Of a stretch of DNA of 16,432 nt, positions 14,448-16,432 are shown piece by piece. The notes below the pieces were generated by a model. It did not search any database. It saw only the letters and a program-made list of their open reading frames with translations, and was not told where the DNA came from. Location: contig JAHHUD010000035.1 of the NCBI GenBank assembly GCA_020024185.1, forward strand, positions 1 through 16,432, given 5' to 3'. The position numbers were made by a program, and so were the translations under genes. Each line of letters starts with the position of its first letter. The stretch's first letter is position 1. The stretch comes from Oscillospiraceae bacterium. Lineage in GTDB: Bacteria; Bacillota; Clostridia; Oscillospirales; Ruminococcaceae.

Positions 14448-15370
14448 TGAAAGTTTTATTTGTAGGCATTGGCTCGATAGGGACAAGACACCTTAAAAAT
14501 TTATCAAATGCGTGCAAGGAGAGAAATATTAAACTTGAAGTTACTGCTCTTAGAAGCAGTTTAAGAGAGCTGCCAAAAGAAACTTCTGATTTAATAGATA
14601 ATCAAATTACACAGCTTGACGACACTGTTTATGACCTTGCGTTTATCACAAACCCAACAAATCTGCATTATAGCTCAATAAAAGACCTTGTTGGTAAAAC
14701 AAAATTTTTCTTTATAGAAAAACCAATTTTTGAAGATTGCATATACTCTTTAAGCCAGCTTAACCTGACAGATAAAAACGCATATGTTGCAGCACCAATG
14801 AGATATTGTGGTGCGTATATGAAACTCAAAGAAATTATAAAAGATATTCCGTCTTACAGTGTGAGAATTATATGCTCAAGTTATCTTCCGGAATGGCGTC
14901 CAAACGCTGATTATCGCAAAGTATATTCAGCAATAAGAGAAATGGGTGGTGGAGTTACCATTGACCTTATCCACGAACTTGACTATATGGTTGATTTGTT
15001 TGGATTTCCTATTGAAACCTATAATTTTAAAGGAACATACAGCCATTTAGAAATTGACAGTGATGATTTAAGTGTTTACATTGCAAGATATAAAGATAAA
15101 CTATGTGAAATTCACCTGGATTATTTTGGCAGAACTTATCGCAGAACCTGTGAAGTTTTCACTAAAGACGGAACAATTGTCGCAGATTTTGGTGATGGTA
15201 CAGTGACACTTGCAGACGGCACAGTTATAGACTGCACTGAAGACACAAATATGAGATATATAAGAGAAATAAACAATGTTCTTGATATAATGGAGCAAAA
15301 AGCAGAAAATATCAACACTCCACAAAAAGCAAACAAAGTGCTTGCATTAACACTTGGCAAGGAGATTTAA
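14447..15370 (+). CDS. Gfo/Idh/MocA-family oxidoreductase
   Basis: A 307-residue protein starting at ATG 14447, overlapping the previous stop by one base (TAATG), with GAGGGG at 14433-14438. The Rossmann motif GIGSIGTRH is at 7-15, and FFIEKP at 88-93 keeps the family lysine (Lys92). YLPEWRP at 146-152 matches the paralogue upstream. MGGGVTIDLIHELD at 166-179 holds the conserved Asp173 and His176, so the enzyme looks catalytically complete. It should oxidise or reduce a hydroxyl of a sugar or sugar phosphate with NAD(P). Its place between legG and legF points to nonulosonate or precursor metabolism, but no step of the standard pathway needs it. It could supply a modified variant of the sugar. 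Strong coupling on both sides: legF's ribosome site lies in its last codons. Confidence 0.82.
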   Translation: MKVLFVGIGSIGTRHLKNLSNACKERNIKLEVTALRSSLRELPKETSDLIDNQITQLDDTVYDLAFITNPTNLHYSSIKDLVGKTKFFFIEKPIFEDCIYSLSQLNLTDKNAYVAAPMRYCGAYMKLKEIIKDIPSYSVRIICSSYLPEWRPNADYRKVYSAIREMGGGVTIDLIHELDYMVDLFGFPIETYNFKGTYSHLEIDSDDLSVYIARYKDKLCEIHLDYFGRTYRRTCEVFTKDGTIVADFGDGTVTLADGTVIDCTEDTNMRYIREINNVLDIMEQKAENINTPQKANKVLALTLGKEI

Positions 15371-15371
15371 T

Positions 15372-16139
15372 ATGAAAAATATTCTTATAACAATTTGTGG
15401 CCGTGCAGGCAGTAAAGGGTTTAAAAATAAAAATTTAAAAGTTTTTTTGGATAAACCACTTTGTTATTATACTCTTTGCTCTGCTTTTGATTTTAAAGAT
15501 AGAGTACAAGACGCTCAGGTGGATATTTGCCTTAACACTGACAGTCAAGAACTTATAAATCTTGTTACAGAAAAATATCCTGAAACTCATATTATACAAA
15601 GACCAGAAGAACTTTGTGGAGATATAGTGCCTAAAATGGCAGTATTTCAGCACAGTCTTTCTTATATGGAAGATAAGTTTAATAAAAAATATGATTACCT
15701 CATAGACTTGGATATTACAAGCCCTTTAAGACAAATTCATGATGTGCTGGGTGCTTATGAAGAAAAAATAAAAAATAAAAATGCAGGTTTAGTATTTTCT
15801 GTTTGTCCAAGCCGTAGAAATCCATATTTTAATATGGTTAAATCAGAAAAAGACGGTACAGTGACAAAAGTTATTCAAGAAGTTACTTTTACTGCACGTC
15901 AGCAAGCTCCTGAAATTTATGACCTTAATGCGTCAATTTATGTTTTTGAAACAGACTTTTTGCGTGAAAATAAAACAGGTATATTGTGGGATACAACTTG
16001 CATGGCATATCAAATGAAAGATACTGCCGTACTTGATATAGACAGTGAAGAAGATTTTGAAATGATGCAACTTATTGGTGGATACTTGTTTAATAATGTT
16101 GAAGGGTTTAAAGCAGTAAGAGATAAAATAAGAAAATAA
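15372..16139 (+). CDS. legF: CMP-nonulosonate cytidylyltransferase, LegF type
   Basis: A 255-residue CMP-sugar synthetase (NeuA/PtmB-like) that activates the nonulosonic acid with CTP. Seen: the nucleotide-binding loop ICGRAGSKGFKNKNLK at 8-23, LNTDSQE at 54-60, QRPEEL at 76-81 and LDLDITSPLR around 110-120 with the metal-site aspartates, plus SVCPSRRNPY and DLNASIYVFE further on. It has the short single-domain length with no C-terminal hydrolase domain. The start at 15372 is set by AAGGAG (15359-15364), which lies over the end of the preceding gene. A TTG at 15354 upstream would include the ribosome site and is rejected. It is the last gene of the operon; the stop codon overlaps the 21-base repeat and a terminator follows. 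Confidence 0.9.
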   Translation: MKNILITICGRAGSKGFKNKNLKVFLDKPLCYYTLCSAFDFKDRVQDAQVDICLNTDSQELINLVTEKYPETHIIQRPEELCGDIVPKMAVFQHSLSYMEDKFNKKYDYLIDLDITSPLRQIHDVLGAYEEKIKNKNAGLVFSVCPSRRNPYFNMVKSEKDGTVTKVIQEVTFTARQQAPEIYDLNASIYVFETDFLRENKTGILWDTTCMAYQMKDTAVLDIDSEEDFEMMQLIGGYLFNNVEGFKAVRDKIRK

Positions 16140-16158
16140 TTATACAAATAGTATAATT
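16138..16158. repeat. 21-base boundary repeat, second copy
   Basis: AATTATAC and GTATAATT around AAATA, an 8-bp stem with a 5-base loop, identical base for base to 2490-2510. It overlaps the last two bases of the legF stop codon and sits 11 bases before the operon terminator. With the first copy it brackets the divergent SGNH/leg unit. Confidence 0.85.
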
Positions 16159-16169
16159 TTAGAGAAATC

Positions 16170-16207
16170 AAAAAACAAAGGGAATGTAAAATCTCCCTTT
16201 GTTTTTT
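16170..16207 (+). terminator. Intrinsic terminator of the leg operon
   Basis: AAAAAACAAAGGGA (16170-16183) pairs perfectly with TCCCTTTGTTTTTT (16194-16207) around a 10-base loop. The GC-containing core CAAAGGGA and the run of six T make a strong rho-independent terminator; the A-run on the left makes it bidirectional. It ends the transcript 31 bases after legF. Confidence 0.88.
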
Positions 16208-16259
16208 ATAATAAGTTTGATTAAAACACCAATACATCAGTGATTTGACAAAAAACAAC

Positions 16260-16288
16260 TTGACGAAAAATATATTTTGGGTTAAAAT
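16260..16288 (+). promoter_or_regulatory. Promoter of the tRNA-Leu gene
   Basis: TTGACG (16260-16265; 5 of 6) stands 17 bases before TAAAAT (16283-16288; 5 of 6). A second TTGACA at 16245-16250 has no -10 box at a normal distance. Transcription would start near 16295, leaving a leader of about 47 bases for removal by RNase P. Confidence 0.6.
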
Positions 16289-16341
16289 TATTTTTGGTCT
16301 AAATATTAAAAAAATGTAAATTTTATAGAGAAGATAATTAT

Positions 16342-16428
16342 GCAGGTGTGGCGAAATTGGCAGACGCGCTAGATTCAGGTTCTAGTGGTGGCAACACCGT
16401 GGGGGTTCAAGTCCCTTCATCTGCACCA
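16342..16428 (+). tRNA. tRNA-Leu, anticodon CAG, CCA encoded
   Basis: The acceptor arms GCAGGTG and CATCTGC pair (one G-U). The anticodon stem CTAGA/TCTAG encloses the loop TTCAGGT with anticodon CAG, reading CUG leucine codons. A long variable arm (TGGTG GCAA CACCG region) gives the class II form expected of tRNA-Leu. The T loop TTCAAGT and discriminator A are followed by an encoded CCA. The T stem has two G-U pairs, still acceptable. It is transcribed from its own promoter and only 4 bases follow in the window. Confidence 0.95.
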
Positions 16429-16432
16429 GAAA

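Noticed and set aside
16342..16428. tRNA-Leu as the integration site of the leg locus
   Set aside because: Integrating elements normally insert at the tRNA 3' end, which faces away from the locus; no integrase and no duplicated tRNA 3' fragment are seen at the left side.

Overview
The window is AT-rich (roughly one third G+C by eye) bacterial DNA. It has strong purine-rich Shine-Dalgarno sites, TTGACA/TATAAT-type promoters, U-tract terminators and a tRNA gene with encoded CCA. This suggests a low-GC Bacillota, probably a member of Clostridia; that assignment is inference from style, not from a marker gene.

Left part (1-3460, all on the minus strand): a partial gene with a HIRAN-like N-terminal domain, a small two-helix membrane protein, a GT-B-like 'surface carbohydrate biosynthesis' protein, and a membrane-anchored SGNH-type hydrolase/acyltransferase. 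Right part (3530-16210, all on the plus strand): a long legionaminic acid locus. It starts with legB (4,6-dehydratase), is interrupted by three membrane-protein genes (a DUF2142 protein, a second GT-C-like protein and a small protein with an extracytoplasmic domain), and continues with legC (aminotransferase), a ptmE-like CBS/nucleotidyltransferase gene, legI (synthase), legG (hydrolysing 2-epimerase), two tandem Gfo/Idh/MocA oxidoreductases and legF (CMP-transferase). An intrinsic terminator closes the operon. A promoter and tRNA-Leu(CAG) end the window.

The enzymes read as a nearly complete GDP-sugar route to a CMP-activated nonulosonic acid: PtmE makes the GDP-sugar, LegB and LegC convert it to a 4-amino-4,6-dideoxy sugar, LegG epimerises and releases the mannose-type sugar, LegI condenses it with phosphoenolpyruvate, and LegF activates it with CMP. 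The LegH-type 4-N-acetyltransferase is not in the window. The membrane proteins, the SGNH protein and the GT-B protein are plausible glycan assembly and decoration factors, giving a cell-surface glycan locus whose acceptor is unknown.

Non-coding signals of note: a divergent promoter pair between the SGNH gene and legB; a 12-base leader motif shared by legB and legC; an identical 21-base hairpin at both ends of the divergent unit (after the SGNH gene and at the legF stop); and a hairpin after legI whose U-tract lies on the opposite strand.
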